Assembly: GCA_905178155.1 (NCBI GenBank)
Contig: CAJINV010000003.1
Location: forward strand, 3,251,319-3,315,318
DNA from: Amoebophrya sp. A120
Taxonomy: Eukaryota; Sar; Dinophyceae; Syndiniales; Amoebophryaceae
Direction: 5' to 3'
DNA length: 64,000 bases
This document shows positions 21,773 through 33,539 of the stretch, in pieces. The translations under genes were made by a program, and so were the position numbers. Under the pieces are notes generated by a model. That model was not told the origin of the DNA. It saw only the letters and a program-made list of their open reading frames with translations, and searched no databases. Every line of letters starts with the position of its first letter. Positions within the stretch are counted from its first letter, which is position 1.

Positions 21773-23300
21773 GCTTCCGCTTCCTTCACGTCAGTAGTTG
21801 GTGTCGTTTCGTCTCCCTTCTCGCTCTTTGGCGTCCTTCGGTTGACTCCGTCTCCTTGTAATTATTCTGTCGGTGTTGCCGTCTTCCTTTCCGCACTTTG
21901 GCGCACTTGGAATGTCTCCGACCGTTGTTGTTTCCGCGCTTTGGCGTACTTTGAATGTCAAAACTCCGGTATTGTTGTCGTCTTTCTTTCCGCACTTTGG
22001 CGTACTTTGACTAGCGCTAGATGAGAGAACACACTGTCTTATCTGCTAGCGCAATGAGAGAATCGCTGGAGCCTCACGCGACAGGTGCAGCCGATTTGGT
22101 ACGTAGTCGCTCGGAAGAGCGCGGGTCACATACACTGCGCAACGCGCTTTGCACTCTGAGTCAGCTCTTTGGGCTTTTTCGGTCTCTCCACTGTGGACAC
22201 GCGGCTCGCTCTGTGTCAGCTCTTTGGGCTTTTGCGGTCACGCCACACCGTGGACACGCAACTCTCTCAAGGGCTGTTTTGACAATGCCAGGCGCTCACT
22301 CTCTCAAGGGCTGTTTTGACAATCCCAGGCGCTCACAAAAGTTTGACATGTGCGCGTCCGTCCCTCACAAGAGATTGCCTTGTACGTGCGCAGTCTGACA
22401 ACAACACGGCGGGTGAGCGTGTCCTACAGAGCACAGCTGTGGAAGGTGTGATCCGTCTGGCTATCTTGGCAGATCAGATCGATGATGTTGGATTCGTGCC
22501 AAGTAGATTCGTATGAGTTACTTTGCTTCCTTGCGCTGTTGCACTATGACGCTGATGCGCTGTCGCAAAAAACTAAGGTCGTGAACGTGTCAAAATTTTT
22601 TGAAAACTATGGCCGTGGACGTCTCACGTAGAAACCACATCGACGCGCTTTCTCGAGCGTCGTCAAACAGAAACAGTCTTGTGAATGCGACTAGCGAAGC
22701 AGTCTTGTGAATGCGACAAGCTGCTGGCGATATGGACGTCAAACAGAAACAGTCTGGCGAATGCGACAAGCTGGTGCTGGCAATATGGACGTGAACGCAA
22801 TAAAAGACTATGGACGTGAACGCCAAGTTGTGGCATCGAAGTGGCGTTCTGGCATCGAAGTCGTGTTGTCTAAAAGAGTATGGCCTTCAGCCTCAGCCTC
22901 AAGATACGGAAGCTCTGTCATCGAAAAAATTGTGCTATCTAGAGCGTCACATTCATCGTGTTGCCTAAAAGAGTATGGCCTTCAGCCTCAAGATACGGAA
23001 GCTCTGTCATCGAAACAGTTGTGCTATCTAGAGCGTCGCCTTCAGTCTCATGAGACAAATAGCATGAAGCTCTGTTATGGAAGTGGAAAAAGTACGACGC
23101 TCGGTTATCGAAGTTGTGCTATCTAGCGCGTCACCTTCGAGCTGTGCTATCTAGGGCGCCACCTTCAGTTTTTCATTTTCTCATGAGAAAAATAAGCAAC
23201 AAGCTCTGTGATCGAAGTTGTGGCGTCTCATGAGATGAAAAATAAACAGCGACTTACCAATAAACACCACCCTAACAACCAACTTCACTTTCCCGCACTA
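21773..23300. repeat. Degenerate tandem and dispersed repeats upstream of the ten-exon gene
   Basis: This stretch is patchwork repeats without a convincing gene. CGCACTTTGGCG phrases recur at 21870-22010. CTCTTTGGGCTTTT occurs twice near 22160-22240. CTCTCAAGGGCTGTTTTGAC occurs at ~22263 and ~22301. A ~95-base unit starting GTATGGCCTTCAGCCTC and containing AGATACGGAAGCTCTGTC is duplicated at ~22877 and ~22973, with further decayed fragments to 23220. Open frames here follow the repeats and look spurious. Confidence 0.6.
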
Positions 23301-23687
23301 GGAGAAGACATCTCGCCAATCTTCACTTTCCGCACCCGGAGCACTAGGAGAAGACAAGGCTCTTACGACGCTGCGGCGGAGCAGACCGGTCGCTACGACC
23401 GCGATCGCTGTGGACTGCTGTGGCCGACGGGGAGGGCTCGCGGTGCTACCGCCTCCGATTCGTGCGGATCCATGGCGAACCTGCCCCCTCCACATTGTTC
23501 TCCAGCAAACCCCGCGATCCCATGGCCCAGGTGACACGGGCCCCATCGCCTCGCGGTTTCCTGGTTCAGTCGACCGGGAAATCGCGACCTTTGTTGAGAG
23601 ACGAAAACCAAACAGGCCCGAGAACGCGGGCGCGAGCCGATTTGCTCGGCCGCGCCACCAATCTCGGGCCGGTAGTAATCAAATTTG

Positions 23688-23799
23688 GTTGTTTGAGGTC
23701 CTAAACCCGCCGAGCTAAAACTGCGATTTGCAGTAATCACGGCCCCCGTTTTCTGCGAAATCGCAGATTCAGGTCGGCGGGTTAAGGACCCGAAACAAC
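23688..23799. repeat. 112-bp GC-rich hairpin (long inverted repeat)
   Basis: The left arm runs from GTTGTTTGAGGTCCT through AACCCGCCGAG to CTGCGATTT. The right arm, read on the opposite strand, is GTTGTTTCGGGTCCT, AACCCGCCGAC, CTGCGATTT. The arms are about 40 bases each with a few mismatches, and the loop holds a C-run. It encodes nothing. It may be a miniature inverted-repeat element or a structured DNA site beside the satellite array. Confidence 0.75.
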
Positions 23800-23994
23800 G
23801 AAACGGAAACCAAACCGCGGGCCTGGCGCCGATTTGGTCGCCCTCCCCAACCCGGCACTAGACCCACGACTCTTCAACCTGGTCCGGGGTGCCAGGGGCG
23901 TCGATCCCATCTGGGGCGCGAGACCGCCGCGGCAGCAGCTGACCAGCCCCAACACCCCCCCCGGCTCGGACTGCCACTAGCGTCCACCCGCGGA

Positions 23995-26500
23995 CGCGGA
24001 TGGACGGGTTGGAGAGGCCGCTGACCAAATCGCCCCGAGATCGCGATCTCGGGACGATTTGGTCCCCGGCCTCTCCAACCCGTCCATCCGCGGCCGACCA
24101 CATCTTTGGTCATCGGCCTCGCCAGCCCGTCCATCCGCGGACGACCAAATCGGGCCGAGATCGCGATCTCGGGACGATTTGGTCATCGGCCTCTCCAACC
24201 CGTCCATCCGCGGCCGACCAAATCGGCCCGAGATCGCGATCTCGGGACGATTTGGTCATCGGCCTCTCCAACCCGTCCATCCGCGGCCGACCAAATCGGC
24301 CCGAGATCGCGATCTCGGGACGATTTGGTCATCGGCCTCTCCAACCCGTCCATCCGCGGCCGACCAAATCGGCCCGAGATCGCGATCTCGGGACGATTTG
24401 GTCATCGGCCTCTCCAACCCGTCCATCCGCGGCCGACCAAATCGGCCCGAGATCGCGATCTCGGGACGATTTGGTCATCGGCCTCTCCAACCCGTCCATC
24501 CGCGGCCGACCAAATCGGCCCGAGATCGCGATCTCGGGACGATTTGGTCATCGGCCTCTCCAACCCGTCCATCCGCGGCCGACCAAATCGGCCCGAGATC
24601 GCGATCTCGGGACGATTTGGTCATCGGCCTCTCCAACCCGTCCATCCGCGGCCGACCAAATCGGCCCGAGATCGCGATCTCGGGACGATTTGGTCATCGG
24701 CCTCTCCAACCCGTCCATCCGCGGCCGACCAAATCGGCCCGAGATCGCGATCTCGGGACGATTTGGTCATCGGCCTCTCCAACCCGTCCATCCGCGGCCG
24801 ACCAAATCGGCCCGAGATCGCGATCTCGGGACGATTTGGTCATCGGCCTCTCCAACCCGTCCATCCGCGGCCGACCAAATCGGCCCGAGATCGCGATCTC
24901 GGGACGATTTGGTCATCGGCCTCTCCAACCCGTCCATCCGCGGCCGACCAAATCGGCCCGAGATCGCGATCTCGGGACGATTTGGTCATCGGCCTCTCCA
25001 ACCCGTCCATCCGCGGCCGACCAAATCGGCCCGAGATCGCGATCTCGGGACGATTTGGTCATCGGCCTCTCCAACCCGTCCATCCGCGGCCGACCAAATC
25101 GGCCCGAGATCGCGATCTCGGGACGATTTGGTCATCGGCCTCTCCAACCCGTCCATCCGCGGCCGACCAAATCGGCCCGAGATCGCGATCTCGGGACGAT
25201 TTGGTCATCGGCCTCTCCAACCCGTCCATCCGCGGCCGACCAAATCGGCCCGAGATCGCGATCTCGGGACGATTTGGTCATCGGCCTCTCCAACCCGTCC
25301 ATCCGCGGCCGACCAAATCGGCCCGAGATCGCGATCTCGGGACGATTTGGTCATCGGCCTCTCCAACCCGTCCATCCGCGGCCGACCAAATCGGCCCGAG
25401 ATCGCGATCTCGGGACGATTTGGTCATCGGCCTCTCCAACCCGTCCATCCGCGGCCGACCAAATCGGCCCGAGATCGCGATCTCGGGACGATTTGGTCAT
25501 CGGCCTCTCCAACCCGTCCATCCGCGGCCGACCAAATCGGCCCGAGATCGCGATCTCGGGACGATTTGGTCATCGGCCTCTCCAACCCGTCCATCCGCGG
25601 CCGACCAAATCGGCCCGAGATCGCGATCTCGGGACGATTTGGTCATCGGCCTCTCCAACCCGTCCATCCGCGGCCGACCAAATCGGCCCGAGATCGCGAT
25701 CTCGGGACGATTTGGTCATCGGCCTCTCCAACCCGTCCATCCGCGGCCGACCAAATCGGCCCGAGATCGCGATCTCGGGACGATTTGGTCATCGGCCTCT
25801 CCAACCCGTCCATCCGCGGCCGACCAAATCGGCCCGAGATCGCGATCTCGGGACGATTTGGTCATCGGCCTCTCCAACCCGTCCATCCGCGGCCGACCAA
25901 ATCGGCCCGAGATCGCGATCTCGGGACGATTTGGTCATCGGCCTCTCCAACCCGTCCATCCGCGGCCGACCAAATCGGCCCGAGATCGCGATCTCGGGAC
26001 GATTTGGTCATCGGCCTCTCCAACCCGTCCATCCGCGGCCGACCAAATCGGCCCGAGATCGCGATCTCGGGACGATTTGGTCATCGGCCTCTCCAACCCG
26101 TCCATCCGCGGCCGACCAAATCGGCCCGAGATCGCGATCTCGGGACGATTTGGTCATCGGCCTCTCCAACCCGTCCATCCGCGGCCGACCAAATCGGCCC
26201 GAGATCGCGATCTCGGGACGATTTGGTCATCGGCCTCTCCAACCCGTCCATCCGCGGCCGACCAAATCGGCCCGAGATCGCGATCTCGGGACGATTTGGT
26301 CATCGGCCTCTCCAACCCGTCCATCCGCGGCCGACCAAATCGGCCCGAGATCGCGATCTCGGACCGATTTGGTCACCGGCCTCCCCAACCCGTCCAGCCG
26401 CGGCCGACCAAATCGTCCCGAGACCTTTGGTCATGCGTCGGCCTCCCCAACCCGTCGAGCCGAGACCGCGATCTCGAGCCGATTTGGTCAGCCGCCTCGC
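23995..26500. repeat. 73-bp palindromic satellite array, ~30 near-identical copies
   Basis: From 24181 to 26370 a 73-base unit repeats about 30 times, with copies that look identical by eye until the last. It is flanked by diverged copies (24108-24180 and 26371-~26500). Each unit holds a 38-base near-palindrome from CCAAATCGGCCCGAG to its mirror, centred on GAGATCGCGATCTC with a single mismatch, plus CCGCGG. Because 73 is one more than a multiple of three and the unit has no + strand stop, all three + frames stay open for over 2.4 kb. These are not genes. At the left edge (23995-24092) an inverted half-unit creates a 98-base palindrome. Confidence 0.95.
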
Positions 26501-26557
26501 TAGAGGTGGGCCAAATGGCTGGCCTCGTCAACCCGTGAACGTTCACTCGCGGTCTGG

Positions 26558-29500
26558 TCAGTCCAATTGTCTGGAGATCGGGGAGGGGGCAAGAAGGCGC
26601 GTGTCGTAGCTGCTGGACGCGTCTTCTTCGCTGTCGCTGCTGCCGTCTTCTTCGCTGTCGCTGCTGCTGTCGCTGCTGCTGTCCAATTCCGCCTCCAAAG
26701 ACAGAGGCCCAAGCGACGGATCTGCTTCCTTTCTTAGGAACCTCCAGTCCGCCGCATCATCCGGCGGCCCGGCGTGGTAGTCGAGCGCCTCCTCGGAAAC
26801 TGCAAAGGTTTCGCAATGAGCCCTCGCGACGCGCATGTGCTCCGCGAGCATCGCCGGAGTGGCCCGGTCCCCCTCAGGCAGTGGCTGCGCGGAGAACCTG
26901 GTTGTTGATCAGTTGGATCGATGAAAGGACGGAACTATGAACGACGATGTGCATACGCAATGGATTCAACAAAGACGAGAAGGAGAGCTGCTGGGGATGG
27001 CGCAACAACATCATTTCATACCTAGCCGTGACCCACTGCGCCCGGCGCGCCCATGCCGCTAACAACGCGCTGGCCCCTGCGGGACCTATTCCGCGCGTTG
27101 CCTTCTGACGGCACCCCGACCGCTGCGCGCGAAGCAAACGCCGCCCGTCCGGGTTGGCGGTGACGTCTGCGTACCGCAGCCGCCATTTCGCGGGCGCCAG
27201 CTTGCTAGGCCGGGTGTATAGGTTCGACGCATCCGAACTCCAAACGAAGAGCCCGCTGAGAGTTTCACGAGACCCCGCGGGCAGATTACGCTGCTTCTCG
27301 ATGAACGCTCGCAAGGTCTGAAGCGCCTGCCGCCGCTGCTCTTCCTCTTGCGCGCTGCGCTGCTGCGTCTGCCGTAGAGCTTTCTTTCCGAACTTCAAGC
27401 CCAGGTGCCGTCGATCTGCAGGCCCGGCGGCTGCGCCGTTCGCGTCCAACGAACTCGCTGCGCCGGCTGCACTGTTGCCCGACCCGGCTGCCCCGGACAC
27501 ACTGCTGGCGGCCTGCTGCGTGGCTGCCGGACGGCGCCTTCCGATGTCTTCCCAAATAATTCCGACGGTGGGGCCTCCTCCCGCCATCGGCTCTTCGTCG
27601 CTCTCGGTCGCATCATCGTCTGAGAGAGCGACTCTCTCGCTGAACACTGCCACTTCTTCCACGACGCGAACGTTGATCGGTGCGAGGGGCTGCTCCCCAG
27701 GCAGCTCATAAGCAGCGAACACCTCAACGAGGTACACCCGGTATCGGCCCGGGTCATCCATCCCGAAGTAGCTGCACTGTGCGGGGGAGTGAGTGGACAC
27801 CGTGCGCCACGTCAGCGGGTCCGCAAGCAGGTGCAGGCTCCCGTCCGCCTGCAACGTCACTGCGACGCCCAAACCGTGCTGCTTCGAGCCCCCTAATAGG
27901 TACGGGAAAACGTAGTACGCGCTCTCGGGTTTCGGGTAGTATCGCCCGGGAGGAAGGAGAAACTCCACCAGCAACATATTAGGCGTTGCGTCCTCGCCCG
28001 ATGCGGGTTCTGCTGCTGCTGCAGCTGCTGGGCGTGCGCTCGCGTTCGTGCCTGGGGCCGGTGCGGGCGCTGCTGCTGCTGCAGCTGCTGGGCGTGCGCT
28101 CGCGTTCGTGCCTGGGGCCGGTGCGGGCGCTGCTGCTGCTGCAGCTGCTGGGCGTGCGCTCGCGTTCGCGCCCGGGGCTTCTGGGTTCTTGTCCAAAGCG
28201 CGCGACTCAGGGTTCTTGTCCAAAACGTGCGGGTCCAACAAGAAGGGCGCGGGCGTTGATGTGCTGGGAGGCTTCGCGTTGAAGCGCGTTTGAAGACCTC
28301 GCAGACCGACGCCGAACTTCGCCTCCTGGGCGGCTTTCTTGGACAGCTCAACGTTGGCGGTGCCGGCGCTGACTTTGACCGCCTCGCCCGGCGCGGTGGT
28401 GGGCAGCCCGGGCGGCTGCGGGGCCGCTCGCATGAGCTTCTTCTTCGCCTCCCAGAGATCCTTAGCCAGGCGAGTCCCCCTCGCCGCCCGCCCCCGCATC
28501 ACGAACTGGGAGGATGCGGGATCTCCGCTCGTTTTCACCGAGCGGAATTCCCGCTTACTCCCTTGGTACGCCCTCTCCCGGGCCGTGGCCTGCAGCACCG
28601 CCTGCCCCGACCCTTTTGTCCCGAGGACGCTGGAAACGAAGGACGCCGCAGTGTTGTACGTTTCGATCGTCCACGCGCTCTGCCGCTGTGCGGCCACTTC
28701 CTCAGGCTTTGCGCAGAATTCGCGAGCGTCCTGTCGCTCCCCAGCTCGTTGCTCATCGCGCGCGGCTGTCCGCGCATCGGCGTCCACCTGCCACGCCAGC
28801 TGCTGCACCGGGGAAAACGCCGCACTACTCCCTCGCAGGGTCTTGGTCTGTTTCCGCATCTCCGCGGTGCTGGAGAATGCCCGGCAGATCTTCCCGCCGT
28901 GCTCGCGGTAATTCGTCCCGTCTGCGAGACCTCTCGCATGCTGCCACTTCTGCCCGGCAAGGCGCGCGCGGCGGTACGCGCCGGCTATGGCGCTCCTGTT
29001 TGTCGCCGCGCCCTTGCGCTCGAGAGACTCGAGCCGGCCGGTCCTCTGCGCGACAGCATGCCGGGACTCGACCCGGTGGGTCGTCCGCCGCAGACGGAGG
29101 CGCGCCGTGCTGACCCTGCTGACCAGCTTAAGCCGTGCCGCTGGCGCGGCTTTCCGCTGCAGCGCTCTGTGCAGACTGCGGAGCCCGCCGGGGTGCTGCT
29201 TGACCCGTTCCGGCAGCGCGCCGGCCGTAAAAGTCTCAACGATTTCGCTGCGCTGCGCCGGCGTAGTTGCGGCTTCGAAGTTCTTGTACCAGTTGCCCTC
29301 CGGGTCATCCTCTCGTGACCAGCGAAACAAGCACTCCGAGCACCAGGCTAGCACGAAAAGCACTCCGCCCGTGTGCACCGCCTGAATCAGGTCACGCCCG
29401 AAGGCATCCGCCAGTGGAGGGAGAGCCGCGGCCATTGCCCGCAGCGCCTCGCTTGCGGCGGTTTTGGCGCGATTTTGCAGCTGCTCGTCAGTTCGGCCGC

Positions 29501-31382
29501 CAAGGGTTGCGTCTTTCTGCAGCATGTGAAAAATTTCATCCGCTGGGGCGCTGGCGAGACCGAGGCAGAGAATCAGCACTGGCAGCAGGCTATCAATCTC
29601 GCGAAGGAACTGCCCCTTGCCTAAGTCGAGGGGAAGGAAGCGGCTCAAGAAAGGAACGGGGGGCGCCCCCTGTACTTGCAAAAACAGGGCCGGGATTAAG
29701 CTCCGACACACGCTTCCGAAATTGCCCCGCCTGCTCTCGACTGCGACGCCGGGATTGCCCAGCACATTCAACACCTCGCCCGCGACGACAGCGTCGGAGA
29801 CCTGTCCGCCGGCCCAGGTTTCCTCTTCCGCTGGATCTGGGGATCGCTCCCCCAAAATCGCACGGAAACTGGCCACGCGGCTGCTCAACTGACTCATTGG
29901 AGCCGTAACCATGCCCAGCGCGTCTGCTACTGTGTGCAAATCGGTCTCCCGAAGAGCGGGGCCGGGTGCAGCAGCGTCAAGCGGGTGCATCACCTGAGGC
30001 AGGAGCGCGCCCCGTGGGGTAGTCAGCTGCCCCCGCAGTTTGTAGCGGTTGCGACTGAGCGCGAGGGACACCCGTCGCACGGCCCGGAACAGCCCACCGC
30101 GATCCAGCCCCAGGGAATTGGCGAAAGCGTCCAGGGACCGCCCAAACGCGTTGTGGACCGGGTGGGCCGTACAGCGGAGGACGGTCTGCACAACTGCTCC
30201 ATCACTTTCCGCAATCTGCCGAAGGTGCGGCGCGGCCTGCGCGGTGATTATGGTGTCCGTCATTTCCATGACGTAGTGGCACGCTGTGCTCTCCGCCTCA
30301 TCCGTATGGTGGCCAATTACCTGTGTAATGTTTACCAAGATCAAGAACGACGCGACACTGCCGAAGCAAGAGGCAGTCCTCTTTCTCCTACAGACAAGAG
30401 GCAATCTTTCTACTACAGAATACTCTAAGAGTCGCTGTACCCAGAAGGGGTCGTGGGTCGGCCCGGGTCTTGGCAGGTATTTTTCCATCGCGGTGCAGAC
30501 ACAGTGCGCCATTCTGAAGGCCTTGCTCTGCAAGTTCCACGTCGCACCACCTTGCTCTGCTGATTCCTCAAGGAGAAACAAATCCGCCGGCAGGGTCACC
30601 GAAGCGCCCGTGCGAAGATCTTCTGCCTCCAGCACCATCACGCTGAACTTTTGATTCGGGTCAACGTCCCGGGTGACGCGTTTTGTTGTCGTGGTCTCAT
30701 CGCACTTCTTCCGCGGCTGCGCTAGGGCCGCCCCCTGCGTGCCGTCCCATGAGCAGTGCAGCACCCCCGTATTCGTGCGGGCGAAAAGCGCATCACGCAG
30801 CGCGTCGCTGAAGAGCGAATCCACCTGCACCAGCTGCTGCGTTGTCAGCACCGCCTGCTTGTCCAGATACTTGGCCATAAGCGACCCTGGGGGAGGGGGT
30901 CGCGTGCTGGGGGCGTCCGAGCTCTCGCGACCGGCATCAGCTCCATGCTCGTCCCGCAAAACGCACGCCCAAGTGCGCTCTTCTACGCAAGCGATGGCGG
31001 GTGGACCTCCGTCGTCTCCGCCGCGTCCACGTGCTGGCACTTCCGCCGTCTCCACCGCGTCTTCTGCTGCTCTCCCGCGAAGCCTGTCTGCTTCGCGCTC
31101 GTCGCGCTCGTCATTAAGCAAGAACCTGTCCGCGTCTATATCCTCAGCAGCTGCGTCCTCGTGTCCGCCTTCGTGCCCACTCTTGCCTCGTCGGAAAGCA
31201 GCTGTTCGTCGAGTCGGCGACCCGGTGGCCCGCGCCTGTTTCCGCGTGGGGCCCGGGGACCCTTGGCCGCGGCGGTGCGGTGATCTCCCCTCAGCGGCAC
31301 GGCGCTTGTTGTCTTCATGGCGAAACTCTTCCAGGTCTCCCCGTCGGTACAGGGTGCTTGGGAAGCGTTTCGGCTTCAGCAT
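26558..31382 (-). CDS. Unrecognised 1,566-residue protein, at least two exons
   Basis: Exon 1 is 31382-27022 and exon 2 is 26897-26558. The 124-base intron is GT-AG (GGCTAG|GTATGA ... CAACCAG|GTTCTC), phase 2, rebuilding an Arg codon. The N-terminus (~1-110) is Arg/Glu/Asp-rich. A central region (~200-700) looks globular with many Leu, Val, Cys and His, including CSWDGTQG, IGHHTDE and LRCTAHPVHNAF. Next come a basic helical segment, an Ala/Pro minisatellite region (~1,030-1,090), a beta-rich domain around LPPGRYYPKPESAYYVFPYLLGG, and in exon 2 a Ser/Asp/Glu tail. CTAHPVHNAF faintly recalls hAT transposases, but the rest of that fold and its C-terminal dimerisation motif are not seen. Bases 30440-30321 may be a second, 120-base intron that happens to stay open. 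Function is unknown; host gene and domesticated or cargo gene are both possible. Confidence 0.65.
28010..28190 (-). repeat. In-frame 60-bp minisatellite encoding an Ala/Pro-rich segment
   Basis: Three tandem 60-base copies (starting near 28010, 28070 and 28130), nearly identical, encode PGTNASARPAAAAAAAPAPA on the - strand inside the 1,566-residue protein. The unit is a multiple of three, so copy number can vary without breaking the frame. Confidence 0.9.
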
Positions 31383-32038
31383 CTGGCTTTATACTCTTCT
31401 TTGTTCTTCCGACAGCGCGTGTCTGTACCTCGCTCAGAAGACTCTCTCGCTCAGAAGACTCTTCGTTGTTCTTTCGAAAGCACCTTCTCGCTCAGAAGAT
31501 TGGTGTCTGTACCTCCTCGCTCAGAAGCCCCTCCTGTGCCCTCAACTCGCTCAGACTTGGTGTCTGTACCTTCTCGCTCAGAAGCCCCTCCTGTGCCCTC
31601 AACTCGCTCAGACTGCTCTCAAAAGAAATGGGACAACGCGTGGCGTATCTAGAACAACAGGGCGTCGGCGTTGGTACTCAAGCAACTCACGGAAAGGATG
31701 CCGCGCCGGTGGCACACATATCGCCTATACGGCCACGATCGTAAATCCAGCCGACAGACTTGTCGTGTGTTGAATTTCAATTCCGACAAACAGATCCAGC
31801 CAACAAAGAATCGTAATTCCACATCCAGCCAACAAAGAATCGCAATTCCACCCAAACGATAATCCTATAATCCTTTCCGTGTGTCAGTTCCTTTCTTTCC
31901 GTATCAGTATCAATCCTTCCAAGTCAATCGATCCTTCCAAAACAAAGGAATCTTCCCAAAGTGAAGCATTTCGCGTGAAGCAGTATGCTGATCATCAACG
32001 GCGCGCGTCATCAGTTGCGTCAGGTTGGCGGCGGCTCA
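31383..32038. repeat. Tandem repeats upstream of the 1,566-residue gene
   Basis: Bases ~31420-31620 hold decayed repeats of CTCGCTCAGAAG. They include two near-identical 57-base units (31502-31558 and 31559-31615) starting TGGTGTCTGTACC and containing CTCCTGTGCCCTCAACTCGC. Bases 31745-31930 have smaller repeats such as ATCCAGCCAACAAAGAATCG. No gene is supported. Confidence 0.65.
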
Positions 32039-32660
32039 TCACATCGGTTGGCGGGGCCGTGCCGGTTCATCCCCGGCCGCGGGCGCCGGGGAGAGGGTGT
32101 GTTTCGTTTCCCACTCCACGTCGTACTGGTCCACTTCCCACTCCAGGTGGTGCCCCAGATGGTCCGCTTCCCACTCCAGGTTACCGGTCCACTCCAACGC
32201 CCGCGCCGGGATGGTCGGCTCCCGTTTTTCCGGGACTACAAATCCCGCGCTGTTGATTTGAATAAAATGACGATTCGAATTGAATGACCTGTGCATTCCA
32301 TGAATACCAATACCATCGCCCCAATCACCAGGCAACTACTGTTAACGGCGCATCCTAAAACAAAAAATAACAACGGTCCGAGAGATACCGGAGAGCGTTC
32401 CGCCGAACTTTGTAGGCGGCACGGTGCGTCTTGGCGCGCATCTTTGCGCCCTTGTACGCCGCCTTCGCGCATCTGGTCGCCAATGTGTTGCCGTGTTTGC
32501 GCTTGAGCTGTTTGTACTGCTGCTTCTTTTCCAGGTACTTATTAATTTCCTCCTTCAGATCGCGGCGGCGAATCGCGAGATCCTTCTCCGCAGACGTGGG
32601 TGGGGTGTACCCTCGCTCGATGGCATCGCGCCACTCCCCTTCGGGCTTGAACCATTCCAT
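32039..32660 (-). CDS. Unrecognised 173-residue basic protein, two exons
   Basis: Exon 1 is 32660-32389 and exon 2 is 32288-32039. The 100-base intron is GT-AG (CTCCG|GTATCT ... GCACAG|GTCATT) and phase 2. The ATG lies one base after TTCTGCAG, a good candidate spliced-leader or splice acceptor. Residues ~20-90 are a strongly basic helical stretch (RRRDLKEEINKYLEKKQQYK and the following KRKHG), possibly a coiled coil. The C-terminal half in exon 2 contains repeated LEW/VEW phrases with Asp and His. There are no membrane spans and no recognisable family. A nucleic-acid-associated role would suit the charge but is only a guess. Confidence 0.5.
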
Positions 32661-33284
32661 CCTGCAGAAGTGTACAAGAGCTCGTGCAAAATAAAAGGGG
32701 GCGAGCAGTGTAAAAGAGCCAAAGATGAAGACGACAATCGAAATAGGTAGAAAATAGGTGGACTTGAAGGAACTTGAAGGAACAGTATGAAGATGACAAT
32801 CGAAATAAACAACAGCGCACAACTACAGAAGCTTTTGAGTCGATCCCGATACGTAGAAGATGTCCTACAGACTGGTCGAATACGCTACTGGCACGCTACA
32901 GACTGGTCGAATAGGCTACCGGCTACTGGTACAGCGACGAGGAGAATACGCTACTGGCACAGCAGGCACAGCAAACAGCAAAAAGAGACCGGGAACGGGC
33001 TCTTGAAAGCGACCGGCTGGCAACTGGCCGCCGTACTGGCTCGCGCGCGTGCTCGCGCTGCACCCCTTCCACCAGGCTAGGGCGCGGGGGCTCGAAGCTC
33101 GCCCGTGCCCAACCCTGCGCTGCTGCGCGTGCTACGCGCGGGCCCCGGCCCGCGATTTCCGAGGGAGCCCCTCGGACTGCCGCCCCCGACGACTAGAGTC
33201 GGGGGCGGCAGTCGGGGGCGGCAGTCCGCACGACCTTCGGCCCAGGCGGTCCCTCAAAAATACAATCCTTATCCCGGGCGGCCC
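32661..33284. other. Intergenic region between 173-residue gene and hairpin repeats
   Basis: The sequence has short repeats such as CTACTGGCAC and CAGACTGGTCGAATA (32870-32960) and then becomes very GC-rich, with GTCGGGGGCGGCA repeated around 33199-33225. No gene is supported. Confidence 0.45.
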
Positions 33285-33527
33285 ACCGCCCGAAAAATAC
33301 ATTTGCGGAAAATCGCGCGCGATTTTCTCGAATGAGCCGAAACAGCTCGGCGGGATACGGACTTTATTTTTTCTGCGGGCGCGAATGCGCCGAAAATGAT
33401 CACCGCCCGAAAAATAAGGTCCTTATCCCGCCGAGCGGTTTCGGCTCATTTGGAGAAAATCGCGCGCGATTTTCTCGAATGAGCCGAAACAGCTCGGCGG
33501 GATAGGGACCTTATTTTTTTCGCGGGC
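33285..33527. repeat. Tandem GC-rich palindromes centred on AAAATCGCGCGCGATTTT
   Basis: The better copy, 33405-33527, is a ~123-base near-perfect palindrome. Its arms run GCCCG, AAAAATAAGGTCC, TATCCCGCCGAG, TTTCGGCTCATT to the centre and back. A second, partial copy with the same centre lies at 33285-33400. Segments CCCGCCGAG and GGTCCT(T/A)A also occur in the 23688-23799 hairpin, so these may be one family. Confidence 0.8.
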
Positions 33528-33539
33528 GCGCACGGCCAG

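Noticed and set aside
24000-26500. CRISPR-like array of palindromic repeats
   Set aside because: Repeats are head to tail with no unique spacers, and the surroundings are eukaryotic.
24000-26609. Three overlapping + strand open frames of over 800 codons
   Set aside because: They are produced by a stop-free 73-base satellite whose length shifts frame each unit, so all three frames read the same sequence. No start context or non-repeat coding content.
26558-31382. Calling the 1,566-residue protein a hAT transposase
   Set aside because: One short Cys/His motif is similar, but a DDE triad and the hAT C-terminal dimerisation motif are not visible and no TIR pair bounds the gene.
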